Positions 52,079 to 60,015 of a stretch of 64,000 bases of DNA are shown here, in pieces. The stretch lies in contig NZ_AUCT01000001.1 of the NCBI RefSeq assembly GCF_000429905.1, forward strand, positions 62,001-126,000. The letters are read 5' to 3'. Position numbers and translations under genes: made by a program. The notes below the pieces were generated by a model that saw only the letters and a list, made by a program, of their open reading frames with translations, searched no databases and had not been told where the DNA came from. This stretch comes from Desulfatibacillum aliphaticivorans DSM 15576. Lineage in GTDB: Bacteria; Desulfobacterota; Desulfobacteria; Desulfobacterales; Desulfatibacillaceae. Position 1 is the stretch's first letter. Every line of letters begins with the position of its first letter.

Positions 52079-52840
52079 ATGACCGAACCCATGAAAGTTT
52101 CATCAAAAAACCTGGACTTCTTTTACGGACCCTCCCAGGCGCTTTACGATGTGAACCTGGACTTTGAGCAAAACAAGGTAACGGCCCTCATCGGACCCTC
52201 GGGATGCGGAAAAAGCACCTTTCTGCGCTGCATCAACAGAATGAACGACCTCATCCCCATCGCCCGCGTGCAAGGGGACCTTCGCATCGACGACGTGGAC
52301 ATTTACAGCCCGGAAGTGGACGTGGTGGACTTGAGAAGCCGGGTGGGCATGGTTTTTCAGAAGCCCAACCCCTTCCCCAAGACCATTTTCGAAAACGTGG
52401 CTTACGGCCTGCGCGTCAAAGGGGTGAGAAACAAGGCGTACATCGCTTCCCAGGTGGAAAAAAGCCTGGAATCCGCAGCCTTGTTCGACGAGGTCAAGGA
52501 TAGGCTGCACGACTCCGCCCTGGGACTTTCCGGCGGCCAGCAGCAACGCTTGTGCATCGCACGCGCCCTGGCCGTGGAGCCGGAAGTCCTGCTCATGGAC
52601 GAGCCCGCTTCCGCCCTGGATCCTGTGGCCACCCAAAAGATCGAAGAACTGATCTTGCAGCTTAAAACCACCTATACTATCATCATCGTAACCCATAACA
52701 TGCAGCAGGCGGCGCGCGTCTCCGACGTCACGGCCTTTTTCTTCATGGGCAAGCTCATTGAGGCCGACGCGACTGAAACCCTGTTCACCAAGCCCCGCAA
52801 GCAGCAGACTTCAGACTACATTACCGGCCGTTTCGGCTGA
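52079..52840 (+). CDS. pstB: Phosphate ABC transporter ATP-binding protein PstB
   Basis: The product has 253 residues. Walker A is GPSGCGKST (about residue 40), the Q-loop is VFQKPNPFP, the signature is LSGGQQQRLCIARALAVEPEVLLMDEPASALDP (split for description, signature plus Walker B), and the H-loop is VTHNMQQAARVSD. INRMNDLIP and the C-terminal FTKPRKQQTSDYITGRFG are diagnostic of PstB rather than other importers. It powers phosphate uptake through PstCA. It starts 11 nt after pstA, and phoU follows at 20 nt. Confidence 0.95.
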   Translation: MTEPMKVSSKNLDFFYGPSQALYDVNLDFEQNKVTALIGPSGCGKSTFLRCINRMNDLIPIARVQGDLRIDDVDIYSPEVDVVDLRSRVGMVFQKPNPFPKTIFENVAYGLRVKGVRNKAYIASQVEKSLESAALFDEVKDRLHDSALGLSGGQQQRLCIARALAVEPEVLLMDEPASALDPVATQKIEELILQLKTTYTIIIVTHNMQQAARVSDVTAFFFMGKLIEADATETLFTKPRKQQTSDYITGRFG

Positions 52841-52860
52841 TTCTTAAGGAGATTCCCTAC

Positions 52861-53556
52861 ATGGGCAGACCTATTCATACAGAATTGGACAACATCAAAA
52901 AGCTCATTTTAAGCCTGGGGGCCATGGTGGAGGAACGGGTTCGCCAGGCTACCAAAGCCTTGACCAGCCGGGATCTGGACCTGGCCAAAAAGGTGATCAA
53001 GTCGGACTATGAAATCGACGAGGCCGAGGTGGAGGTGGAGGAGGAATGCCTCAAAATCATCGCTCTTCATCAACCGGTGGCCGTGGATTTGCGTTTTCTG
53101 GCCTGCGTACTCAAAATCAATAACGATCTGGAACGCATCGGAGATCAGGCCGTCAACATCGCCCAGCGCGTAATCACCATCATGAAGGCTCCCCCCATGG
53201 ACCTCGGCTTTGAATTCGGCCCCATGTCCCAAAAAACCCAGGCCATGCTGAAAAACAGCCTGGACGCCCTGGTGGCATTCGACGTGGACCTGGCCTATCA
53301 GGTGTGCCTGGACGACGATGAGGTGGACGACGCCAAACGCCAGATATACGACATCATCAAGAAAGCCTTGCAGGAACATCCGGAAAACGCAGGCGTGTTG
53401 ATCAACATTCTCCTGGCTTCCCGGCATTTGGAGAGGATCGCCGACCATTCCACCAATATTGCGGAAGAGGTGATCTACCTGATTGAAGGGGAAATCCACC
53501 GCCATAAGATTTACGAAAGAAGGCAAGAAAAAGTGGCTGAGGAGCAGGTGGATTAG
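52861..53556 (+). CDS. phoU: Phosphate signalling regulator PhoU
   Basis: The product has 231 residues made of two PhoU repeats, each a three-helix bundle. Motifs DxxxD/E-type metal sites are EIDEAEVEVEEECL in repeat one and DDEVDDAKRQIYD in repeat two, with IxxDLERIGDQAVNIAQR and LLASRHLERIADHSTNIAEE (the latter ERIADHS..N being the best known). It mutes PhoR kinase action when phosphate is plentiful, via PstSCAB. It is the last gene of the operon and ends at a terminator. An added Lys/Glu-rich tail of about 15 residues is present. Confidence 0.94.
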   Translation: MGRPIHTELDNIKKLILSLGAMVEERVRQATKALTSRDLDLAKKVIKSDYEIDEAEVEVEEECLKIIALHQPVAVDLRFLACVLKINNDLERIGDQAVNIAQRVITIMKAPPMDLGFEFGPMSQKTQAMLKNSLDALVAFDVDLAYQVCLDDDEVDDAKRQIYDIIKKALQEHPENAGVLINILLASRHLERIADHSTNIAEEVIYLIEGEIHRHKIYERRQEKVAEEQVD

Positions 53557-53610
53557 CCAGGTTTTCAATGATTTCTACAAAGCAGAATTCCATTCCCTCG
53601 TTATAACAAA

Positions 53611-53646
53611 AGCGCCGTCCCAGCCTAAAACCGGGCGGCGTTTTTG
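53611..53646 (+). terminator. Rho-independent terminator after phoU
   Basis: CGCCGTCCC (53613-53621) pairs with GGGCGGCG (53633-53640), one base bulged, followed by TTTTTG at 53641-53646. It ends the pst operon. Confidence 0.85.
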
Positions 53647-53726
53647 TTTATCATGCATGTCAACACTCTGAATTTATGTGGATTGCCAAGGTTTCCCAAC
53701 CAAAGCCGCTCCATGCCGAGCCGTAG

Positions 53727-53793
53727 GTTGGGTTACGAAGTCCAGCTGTGGCGCTTCAAGCAGGCAATGACGCTGCTGGACTTCAAACCCAAC
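53727..53793. repeat. GTTGGGTT-family inverted repeat downstream of aroB
   Basis: GTTGGGTTACGAAGTCCAGC (53727-53746) and GCTGGACTTCAAACCCAAC (53775-53793) can form a long, nearly perfect stem around 28 bases. It belongs to the GTAGGTTGGGTT family found near 14200 and 22141. Because it lies between the convergent phoU and aroB ends, it could add termination for the trp operon, though no T-run follows in either direction. Confidence 0.65.
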
Positions 53794-53856
53794 AAAAATC
53801 ATCCTATTCGCTCCCCTGAAGCCTACTACATAAAACTAGCCCCAAGGCGCTAATTG

Positions 53857-54894
53857 TCACCCCAAATTCGTCTCAAGATCCCGGATGGAAATCGTTTCCA
53901 CCACAGCCTCGCCCAGGGCCTTTAGCAACACAAACTGGATGGCGTCGCCCAGCTTTTTCTTGTCTTTGGCCAGGGCGTCCAGGGCCTTGGCGGGATCCAC
54001 CTCAATGCGCAGGGGAAGGCCCAGGTCTTTCAGCAGTTTTTTAATGCGTTCGCTGTCCGATTCCTTGAGCAGCCCCCGATCCATGGACAAGTTGCAGGCC
54101 ATAACCATGCCCGCGCTTACGGCCTTGCCGTGGGAGACGCCCGCGGTTTTTTCCAGGGCGTGGCCGAAGGTGTGGCCGAAATTCAATATTTTCCGAATGC
54201 CGGTCTCCTTTTCGTCCTGATTGACCACGTCCGCCTTGATGGCGATGGAGTCGTAAATCAGGTGAGCCATGAACTCCGAATCCAAAGATAGCGCCTTGGC
54301 CTTGTTGTCCTCCAAAAAGGTGAAGTGAGACTCGTCCCGGATGGCGCCGTGCTTGACGATTTCCGCAAATCCGTTCGTCAATTCGTCCTGGGGCAGGCTT
54401 TTTAAAACCTTGGGATCGCACAGTACAAAGGAGGGCTGATTGAACACGCCCACCATGTTTTTGTATCCTTTGTAATTAACCCCGTTCTTGCCGCCTACGC
54501 TGGCGTCCACCTGAGCCAGGAGCGTAGTGGGGCAAAACCCGAAGTCCACCCCGCGCAAATACGTGGACGCGACAAAGCCCGTAACGTCGCACACAATGCC
54601 GCCGCCGATTCCCACGATAAAGCAGGACCGATCCAGGCCCAGGCCTACCAGTTCGCCCATAAGCCGGGCGACGGTGTCCAGGGTCTTATTCCCCTCGCCT
54701 TCTCCAATCTCCAGAACCGGGCAGGCGGGAAACAGATTTCCGTAAAGATCGTTGACCGTCTCGTCCGTAATGATGACGGTCTTCCCTTTGGGCAGGTGGA
54801 GGCCCAGGTTTTTCAGGGCCTCCCCAACCATGATGCGCGAGTTTCCGGTCTTGCCTGATATTTTCAGTTCTCTGACCATGTTGTCTTCTTCCAT
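53857..54894 (-). CDS. aroB: 3-Dehydroquinate synthase AroB
   Basis: AroB makes 3-dehydroquinate from DAHP, step two of the shikimate pathway. The product has 345 residues. GIGGGIVCDVTGFVASTYLRGV (NAD and phosphate region, split for description), PTTLLAQVDASVGGKNGVN, the Zn ligands in EIVKHGAI (Glu) and LNFGHTFGHALE (His), plus SHGKAVSAGM (second His) are all present. The start is ATG 54894, but ATG 54879 (MVRELK) has a better ribosome site (GAAGAAGAC) and is a real alternative. It ends the nine-gene trp operon, 16 nt after trpA. Confidence 0.94.
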   Translation of the reverse strand: MEEDNMVRELKISGKTGNSRIMVGEALKNLGLHLPKGKTVIITDETVNDLYGNLFPACPVLEIGEGEGNKTLDTVARLMGELVGLGLDRSCFIVGIGGGIVCDVTGFVASTYLRGVDFGFCPTTLLAQVDASVGGKNGVNYKGYKNMVGVFNQPSFVLCDPKVLKSLPQDELTNGFAEIVKHGAIRDESHFTFLEDNKAKALSLDSEFMAHLIYDSIAIKADVVNQDEKETGIRKILNFGHTFGHALEKTAGVSHGKAVSAGMVMACNLSMDRGLLKESDSERIKKLLKDLGLPLRIEVDPAKALDALAKDKKKLGDAIQFVLLKALGEAVVETISIRDLETNLG

Positions 54895-54910
54895 GAAATG
54901 AACGGCGCCC

Positions 54911-55708
54911 CTATCCCCTGGTCGCCGCCTTAAGCGATTCGGTGTATTCCTGAACCATGGTATGCAGGCCGCGATTTTCCAGGTTCTCCTCGATCAATCT
55001 TTCAAAGGCCGAACCCACCACCACACCGTCCGACACTGCGGCCACGGCCTTCACATGCTCCGGCGTGGAAATGCCGAAGCCCACGCAAACCGGCAGATCC
55101 GTCACCGCCTTCAAAGGCGCGATGACGTCAGCAACCTTGGAGCTGTCCAAACCCTGGCTGCCCGTAACGCCGGTCATGGAAACCAGATAGATGAACCCGG
55201 AGGCCTCGTCCGCAATCTGCTTCATGCGGTCCTGTCCCGTGGTGGGCGCTACCAGCCTTATGAAGTCAAAATCGTCTCCCTCCCATAAGGAAGTCAGCTC
55301 TGCGGACTCCTCCGGCGGCAGATCCACAATCAGCACGCCGTCCGCGCCCGCTGCCAGGGCGTCTTCGTAAAAACGCTTTCCGCCGTAGGAGAAAATGGGG
55401 TTGTAATATCCGAACAGGACAATGGGGATTTTCGTGAAACCCCGGACGATCTTCACCATTTCCAAAACCTTGGGCAGGCTCATGCCCGAGGATAAGGCCC
55501 TCTGGGAGGAGCGCTGGATCACCGGGCCGTCCGCCGTGGGATCGGAAAAGGGGATGCCAAGCTCCAGCACATCCATGCCGCCTTCGCACATGGCTTTGAC
55601 GATCTCCACGGACTTGTCGAAATCCGGGTCCCCGGCCGTCACAAAGCCCACCAAAGCCTTTTCGTTCTTTGCCTTTAATGCTTCAAAGCTATTCTTGATG
55701 CAGCTCAT
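54911..55708 (-). CDS. trpA: Tryptophan synthase alpha chain TrpA
   Basis: TrpA cleaves indole-glycerol phosphate to indole, which passes to TrpB. The product has 265 residues in a TIM barrel. The catalytic Glu lies in MDVLELGIPFSDPTADGPVIQ (about residue 48, split for description) and Asp in DGVLIVDLPPEES (about residue 130 region). YLVSMTGVTGSQ and VGFGISTPEH bind the phosphate. The start ATG at 55708 follows AAGGGGC; trpB's stop is two nt before, so they are translated in sequence. Confidence 0.95.
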   Translation of the reverse strand: MSCIKNSFEALKAKNEKALVGFVTAGDPDFDKSVEIVKAMCEGGMDVLELGIPFSDPTADGPVIQRSSQRALSSGMSLPKVLEMVKIVRGFTKIPIVLFGYYNPIFSYGGKRFYEDALAAGADGVLIVDLPPEESAELTSLWEGDDFDFIRLVAPTTGQDRMKQIADEASGFIYLVSMTGVTGSQGLDSSKVADVIAPLKAVTDLPVCVGFGISTPEHVKAVAAVSDGVVVGSAFERLIEENLENRGLHTMVQEYTESLKAATRG

Positions 55709-55710
55709 GA

Positions 55711-56913
55711 TTAAGCCCCTTTTCTTTCCATGTGTTTGAGTACGGTTTCCAGATCCTTGTCGCCCCTGCCCGAAAGATTGACCAAAATGACGTCGTCCTT
55801 TGACCGGCGTGCGGCCTCTTTCATGGCCCAGGCCATGGCGTGGGAGCTTTCCAGGGCGGGCAGAATGCCCTCAGCCCGGGACAGGGTGTGGAAGGCGTTC
55901 AGGGCTTCGTCGTCCTTGATGGAAACGTAGCGCGCCCTGCCCTCTTCCTTTAACAAGGCGTGCTCAGGGCCTACGCCGGGATAATCGAGTCCAGCGGAAA
56001 CCGAGTGCGCTTCCTGAATCTGGCCGTCCTGGGTTTGCAGCACGTAAGACTTGGAGCCGTGCAGCACGCCTATCTCTCCCGCACCCAGGGAGGCTGAATG
56101 CTTTCCCGACTCAATGCCGATTCCGGCCGCTTCAACGCCCACCATTTCCACGTCTTTGTCTCCCACAAAGGGATAAAACAGGCCCATGGCGTTGCTGCCG
56201 CCGCCCACGCAGGCCACCAATGTGTCGGGCAGTCTGCCTTCGGCTTCCATGATCTGCCGCTTGGCTTCGTCGCCGATCACACGCTGGAAGTCCCGGACCA
56301 TGGCAGGATACGGATGAGGCCCGGCCACGGAGCCGATCACGTAAAAGGTGTCTTCCACGGCGCCGACCCAATAGCGCATAGCCTCGTTCATGGCGTCCTT
56401 AAGGGTGCCGGTGCCGGAGGAAACCGGAACCACTTCCGCGCCTAAAAGCTCCATGCGTTTGACGTTGGGCGCCTGGCGGGAAATGTCCTCCACGCCCATG
56501 AACACCTTGCATTCCATGCCGAAATAAGCCGCCGCCGTGGCCGTGGCGACCCCGTGCTGGCCTGCGCCGGTTTCGGCGATCACCTTGGTTTTGCCCATGT
56601 GATGCGCCAAAAGCGCCTGCCCCATGGTGTTATTGATTTTATGGGCGCCGGTATGGGCCAGGTCTTCGCGCTTCAGGTAAATCTTGGCGCCGCCCATTTT
56701 TTCGGTCAGGCCCCGGGCGAAAAACAAAGGCGTGGGCCTGCCCACGTAATTGGTAAAAAGGGCTTGCAGATCGTCCTGGAACTCCTGGTTCTGTTGGGCC
56801 TTGGCGTAAGCCTCGGTAAGCTCCAGGATGGCGGGCATAAGGGTTTCGGCGATGTACCTGCCGCCGAACGCGCCAAAGTGGCCTCTTTCGTCGGGCGTAT
56901 TCAGAATATTCAT
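55711..56913 (-). CDS. trpB: Tryptophan synthase beta chain TrpB
   Basis: TrpB joins indole and serine using PLP. The start is ATG 56913, which overlaps the trpF stop as ATGA; a longer frame to 57183 is not needed. The product has 400 residues. The PLP Lys is in REDLAHTGAHKINNTMGQALL (about residue 90, split for description), with ETGAGQHGVA, the glycine-rich phosphate loop CVGGGSNAMG and the Na-site region GLDYPGVGPEHA. FGAFGGRYIAETLMP at the N-terminus is typical of TrpB1, the partner of TrpA. Confidence 0.95.
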   Translation of the reverse strand: MNILNTPDERGHFGAFGGRYIAETLMPAILELTEAYAKAQQNQEFQDDLQALFTNYVGRPTPLFFARGLTEKMGGAKIYLKREDLAHTGAHKINNTMGQALLAHHMGKTKVIAETGAGQHGVATATAAAYFGMECKVFMGVEDISRQAPNVKRMELLGAEVVPVSSGTGTLKDAMNEAMRYWVGAVEDTFYVIGSVAGPHPYPAMVRDFQRVIGDEAKRQIMEAEGRLPDTLVACVGGGSNAMGLFYPFVGDKDVEMVGVEAAGIGIESGKHSASLGAGEIGVLHGSKSYVLQTQDGQIQEAHSVSAGLDYPGVGPEHALLKEEGRARYVSIKDDEALNAFHTLSRAEGILPALESSHAMAWAMKEAARRSKDDVILVNLSGRGDKDLETVLKHMERKGA

Positions 56914-57566
56914 GAGAATACCTTTCTCGGTTGATAATCGATCCCGGTTTGGGTCGCGTTTTGTATAAATCGTTTTACCTTGTCCATGTCCTTGACGCCC
57001 GGCGAGGCTTCCACGCCGGAACTCACGTCCAATGCATCGGGCATGGCGTCCAATATAGCCTGGGAAACGTTTTCCGGATCCAGGCCGCCAGCCAGGGCCA
57101 GGGGCATACGCTCGCTGATTCCCCTGGCCGTGCGCCAAGCCCAGGCTTTGGCGTTTCCTCCGGGGAGCTTTTCCCCGGCGCATTCCACCAGGCAGGCCTG
57201 TGCGGAATATTCGGTCATGGCCTTAAAATCAGGCGATCTGTTGGCGAAAAACGCCTTGATAACCCCGATTCCAGCCTTTTCCAGCCGGTCCGCCAGTTCC
57301 TGAGACTCGTGCCCGTGCAACTGGGCCATGGTAATGCCGCATCGTTCCGCCTTGTTCATGATGAACTCGTAGGTATCGTTGACGAACACCCCGACTTTGG
57401 GCGCGCTTTGCGGCAAGGCCTGGCAGATTTCCAAGGCCAGGTCGTCAATCACGTACCGGGGGCTGGGGGGGTAAAACACCAGGCCGACGGCGTCGGCGCC
57501 CAATTCAAAACATTCCGCCGCACGATCCGGGTCGGTAAGTCCGCATATTTTTATTTGCACGTTCAC
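56910..57566 (-). CDS. trpF: Phosphoribosylanthranilate isomerase TrpF
   Basis: The product has 218 residues in a TIM barrel. KICGLTDP carries the general-base Cys (about residue 8), GLVFYPPSPRYV and VGVFVND are conserved, the catalytic Asp lies in the last strands (DVSSGVEASPGVKD), and LAGGLDPENV binds phosphate. The start overlaps the trpC stop by four bases. It is a single-function protein; in enteric bacteria it is fused with TrpC. The order trpC-trpF-trpB-trpA is the usual one for unfused operons. Confidence 0.95.
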   Translation of the reverse strand: MNVQIKICGLTDPDRAAECFELGADAVGLVFYPPSPRYVIDDLALEICQALPQSAPKVGVFVNDTYEFIMNKAERCGITMAQLHGHESQELADRLEKAGIGVIKAFFANRSPDFKAMTEYSAQACLVECAGEKLPGGNAKAWAWRTARGISERMPLALAGGLDPENVSQAILDAMPDALDVSSGVEASPGVKDMDKVKRFIQNATQTGIDYQPRKVFS

Positions 57567-58363
57567 GCCGCCCCCGTTAACTCTCGGATGGTCGCCGCCG
57601 GGTCGTCGCTGCGCACCAGGGTTTCGCCGATCAGGAAATTGAAGACGCCTGCGTCCATCACCCTTTGTATGTCAGCCCGATCCTTTATCCCGCTTTCGCA
57701 CACGGCTACCTGATCCGCCGTCATGCGCTGGTGCAGCCGGATGGTGGTTTCTATGTCCGTCACAAAGGTCTTGAGGTCGCGGTTGTTCACGCCCACCAGC
57801 TTGGCGCCCGCCGCTCCGGCCTGATCCAGTTCCTCCTCGGAATGGACCTCCGTCAAAGCGTCCAGGCCCAATTCTTCGCATAAAGCCAAGGCCTGCTGCA
57901 TGAATTCCACGGTCAAGGTTCTGGTGATCAGCAGGATGGCGTCCGCGCCCATGACCGCAGCCTCGTAAATCTGGTACAAGGACACAATAAAGTCCTTGCG
58001 GATGACGGGCAAAGAGCACGCAGCCCGAGCCGCCTTGAGGTCATCGGTCGATCCCTGGAAGAACTTGTTGTCCGTCAGGACTGACATAGCTGCAGCGCCG
58101 CCTTTTTCATACGCTGCGGCCTGAACCGCCGGATCCAGCCCCTCCCGGATAATTCCCTTGGAGGGCGAAGCTCTTTTGACTTCCGCAATGATGTTGGCGC
58201 CAAAAGGCCCGGGCTGGGACAGGCTTTGCATGAAATACCGCCTTTGCCGGTCGGCCTTGGCCATTTCCGCCAAGTTCTCTTCCGAAACCTTGGCCCGGCA
58301 GGCCTCCACCTCCCGCTTTTTATGCTCCAGGATGACCTTCAGGATATCTGGTTTGTTACCCAT
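57563..58363 (-). CDS. trpC: Indole-3-glycerol-phosphate synthase TrpC
   Basis: The product has 266 residues. IIAEVKRASPSKG (catalytic Lys), LDPAVQAAAYEKGGAAAMSVLTD, the second Lys in VIRKDFIVSLYQIYEA (split), ALTEVHSEEEL (Glu), and GVNNRDLKTF are the expected set for ring closure with loss of CO2. The C-terminal CESGIKDRADI and FLIGETLVRSDDPA bind phosphate. The start ATG at 58363 follows TTAGGAG. It lies 10 nt after trpD and overlaps trpF. Confidence 0.95.
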   Translation of the reverse strand: MGNKPDILKVILEHKKREVEACRAKVSEENLAEMAKADRQRRYFMQSLSQPGPFGANIIAEVKRASPSKGIIREGLDPAVQAAAYEKGGAAAMSVLTDNKFFQGSTDDLKAARAACSLPVIRKDFIVSLYQIYEAAVMGADAILLITRTLTVEFMQQALALCEELGLDALTEVHSEEELDQAGAAGAKLVGVNNRDLKTFVTDIETTIRLHQRMTADQVAVCESGIKDRADIQRVMDAGVFNFLIGETLVRSDDPAATIRELTGAA

Positions 58364-58373
58364 GATCTGACTC

Positions 58374-59390
58374 CTAACCGTTTTCCTGGGTGAACTTCAC
58401 CAGCGCTTCCAGCTTGTCCAGAGCCGCGCCCGACTGAATGGCCTCCCTGGCCTTGCCCATGCCGTCCTTGAAGTCTTCCGCCACGCCCGCCGCAACCAAA
58501 GCCGCGCCCGCGTTCACAACCACCACGTCCTGCCTGGGTCCGGGCGCTCCTTCCAGGATGGATTTGGTAATGCCTGCGTTTTCCTGGGCGTCGCCGCCGG
58601 CCAGTTCGGAAATGTCGCAGGCTTCTATGTTCAATTGCTCGGGCAGGATGTCAAAGGTGCGCACCATGCCTTCGGCCAACTCGGAAACCCGGGTGGGGGC
58701 GCAGATGGAAATTTCGTCCAGGCCGTCGTGGCCGTGCACCACATAAGCCTTGCGTGCGCCCAAAAGTTTGAGGGCTTCGGCGAACATTTCGGTCAGCTTG
58801 GGATCGTAAACGCCTAAAAGCTGGCAATTGGCGCCGGCCGGGTTGGTCAAAGGGCCGAGCATATTAAATATGGAGCGGATGCCCACAGCCTGACGGGCGG
58901 GCATGGCAAAGCGCATGGCGCTGTGATACATGGGCGCAAACAAAAACCCGATGCCGATTTCCTCGATGCCCTGCTCCACCACTTCGGGATGGGTGTCCAG
59001 CTTCACGCCCAGAGCTTCCAGAACGTCCGCGCTGCCGCACTTGCTGGAGACCGACCGGTTGCCGTGCTTGGCCACGGTTACGCCGCACCCGGCCACGACA
59101 AAGGCGCTGGTGGTGGAGATGTTGAATGTGCTGGCGCCGTCGCCGCCGGTTCCGCAGGTGTCCACCACCGTGTTGGAGGAAACCTGAATGCGCGTGGCCT
59201 TCCTGCGCATGGACCGGGCCGCGCCGGCCAGTTCGGTGAAGGTCTCCCCTTTGGTCGCCAAAGCCGCCATAAAGGCTGCAATGGCGGGAACTTCCACTTC
59301 CCCGCTCATGATGGCGTCCATCATGGCGGTGGTTTCGTCTTCCGCAAGATCCTGCCCGCTGACTATTTTCTTCAACAATTCCGTGAACAT
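58374..59390 (-). CDS. trpD: Anthranilate phosphoribosyltransferase TrpD
   Basis: The product has 338 residues. The PRPP-binding CGTGGDGASTFNIST (about residue 79), KHGNRSVSSKCGSADVLEALG, the Asp/Glu Mg pair in GHDGLDEIS, and LGPLTNPA are the diagnostic motifs. It is not fused to TrpG, which is a separate upstream gene here. The start follows GGAGGGAG at 59394-59401. The 26-nt gap from trpG contains no terminator. Confidence 0.95.
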   Translation of the reverse strand: MFTELLKKIVSGQDLAEDETTAMMDAIMSGEVEVPAIAAFMAALATKGETFTELAGAARSMRRKATRIQVSSNTVVDTCGTGGDGASTFNISTTSAFVVAGCGVTVAKHGNRSVSSKCGSADVLEALGVKLDTHPEVVEQGIEEIGIGFLFAPMYHSAMRFAMPARQAVGIRSIFNMLGPLTNPAGANCQLLGVYDPKLTEMFAEALKLLGARKAYVVHGHDGLDEISICAPTRVSELAEGMVRTFDILPEQLNIEACDISELAGGDAQENAGITKSILEGAPGPRQDVVVVNAGAALVAAGVAEDFKDGMGKAREAIQSGAALDKLEALVKFTQENG

Positions 59391-59416
59391 GTACTCCCTC
59401 CTCCTATATATTCAAT

Positions 59417-59998
59417 TTAGTTTGAAATCTCACCGGTTTTGACCAAAAAATTCCTGAGCATCTTCTTGCCCATGGGCGTCATGATGGACTCGGGATGGAA
59501 TTGAATGCCTTCCAGGTCGAATTCCTTATGCCGCACGCCCATGATTTCCTCGTCGTCGGAACGGGCCGTGATTTCCAGGCAATCAGGAAGGGTGTCCTCC
59601 ATAATCGCCAGGGAATGATACCGCATGGCTGCAAAGGCCGATTTAATGCCCTCAAACACGCCCTTGCCGTCGGCCGTCACCTGGGAGGTCTTGCCGTGCA
59701 TGAGCCGTTTGGCCGACCCGATGGTCGCGCCGAATGCGTGCCCGATGGACTGATGCCCCAGGCAGACGCCCAACAGGGGGATTTTGCCCGCACAGGCTTT
59801 GATGAGATCCAGGGAAACCCCGGCGCTCTCCGGCCTGCCCGGCCCTGGGGAGATGACCACGCCCTTGGGGTTCTTTTCCATCAGCCCGACCACCTCCGCG
59901 GCGTCGTTGCGGTATACTTCCACCTCGGCCCCCATCATTCTCAAATATTGGACCAGGTTGTATGTAAAGGAATCATAGTTATCTATCATGATTATCAT
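59417..59998 (-). CDS. trpG: Anthranilate synthase glutamine amidotransferase subunit TrpG
   Basis: The product has 193 residues, class I glutamine amidotransferase. IDNYDSFTYNLVQYL is the usual opening; ISPGPGRPE forms the oxyanion strand; the nucleophile Cys is in LGVCLGHQSIG (about residue 78), and the His/Glu pair is in GIQFHPESIMT (about residue 172). It gives ammonia to TrpE. In related bacteria the same protein may also serve para-aminobenzoate synthesis as PabA, a possibility here. The start has GGAGG six bases upstream, directly after trpE. Confidence 0.94.
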   Translation of the reverse strand: MIIMIDNYDSFTYNLVQYLRMMGAEVEVYRNDAAEVVGLMEKNPKGVVISPGPGRPESAGVSLDLIKACAGKIPLLGVCLGHQSIGHAFGATIGSAKRLMHGKTSQVTADGKGVFEGIKSAFAAMRYHSLAIMEDTLPDCLEITARSDDEEIMGVRHKEFDLEGIQFHPESIMTPMGKKMLRNFLVKTGEISN

Positions 59999-60015
59999 GG
60001 TTGGCCTCCTCAGGG

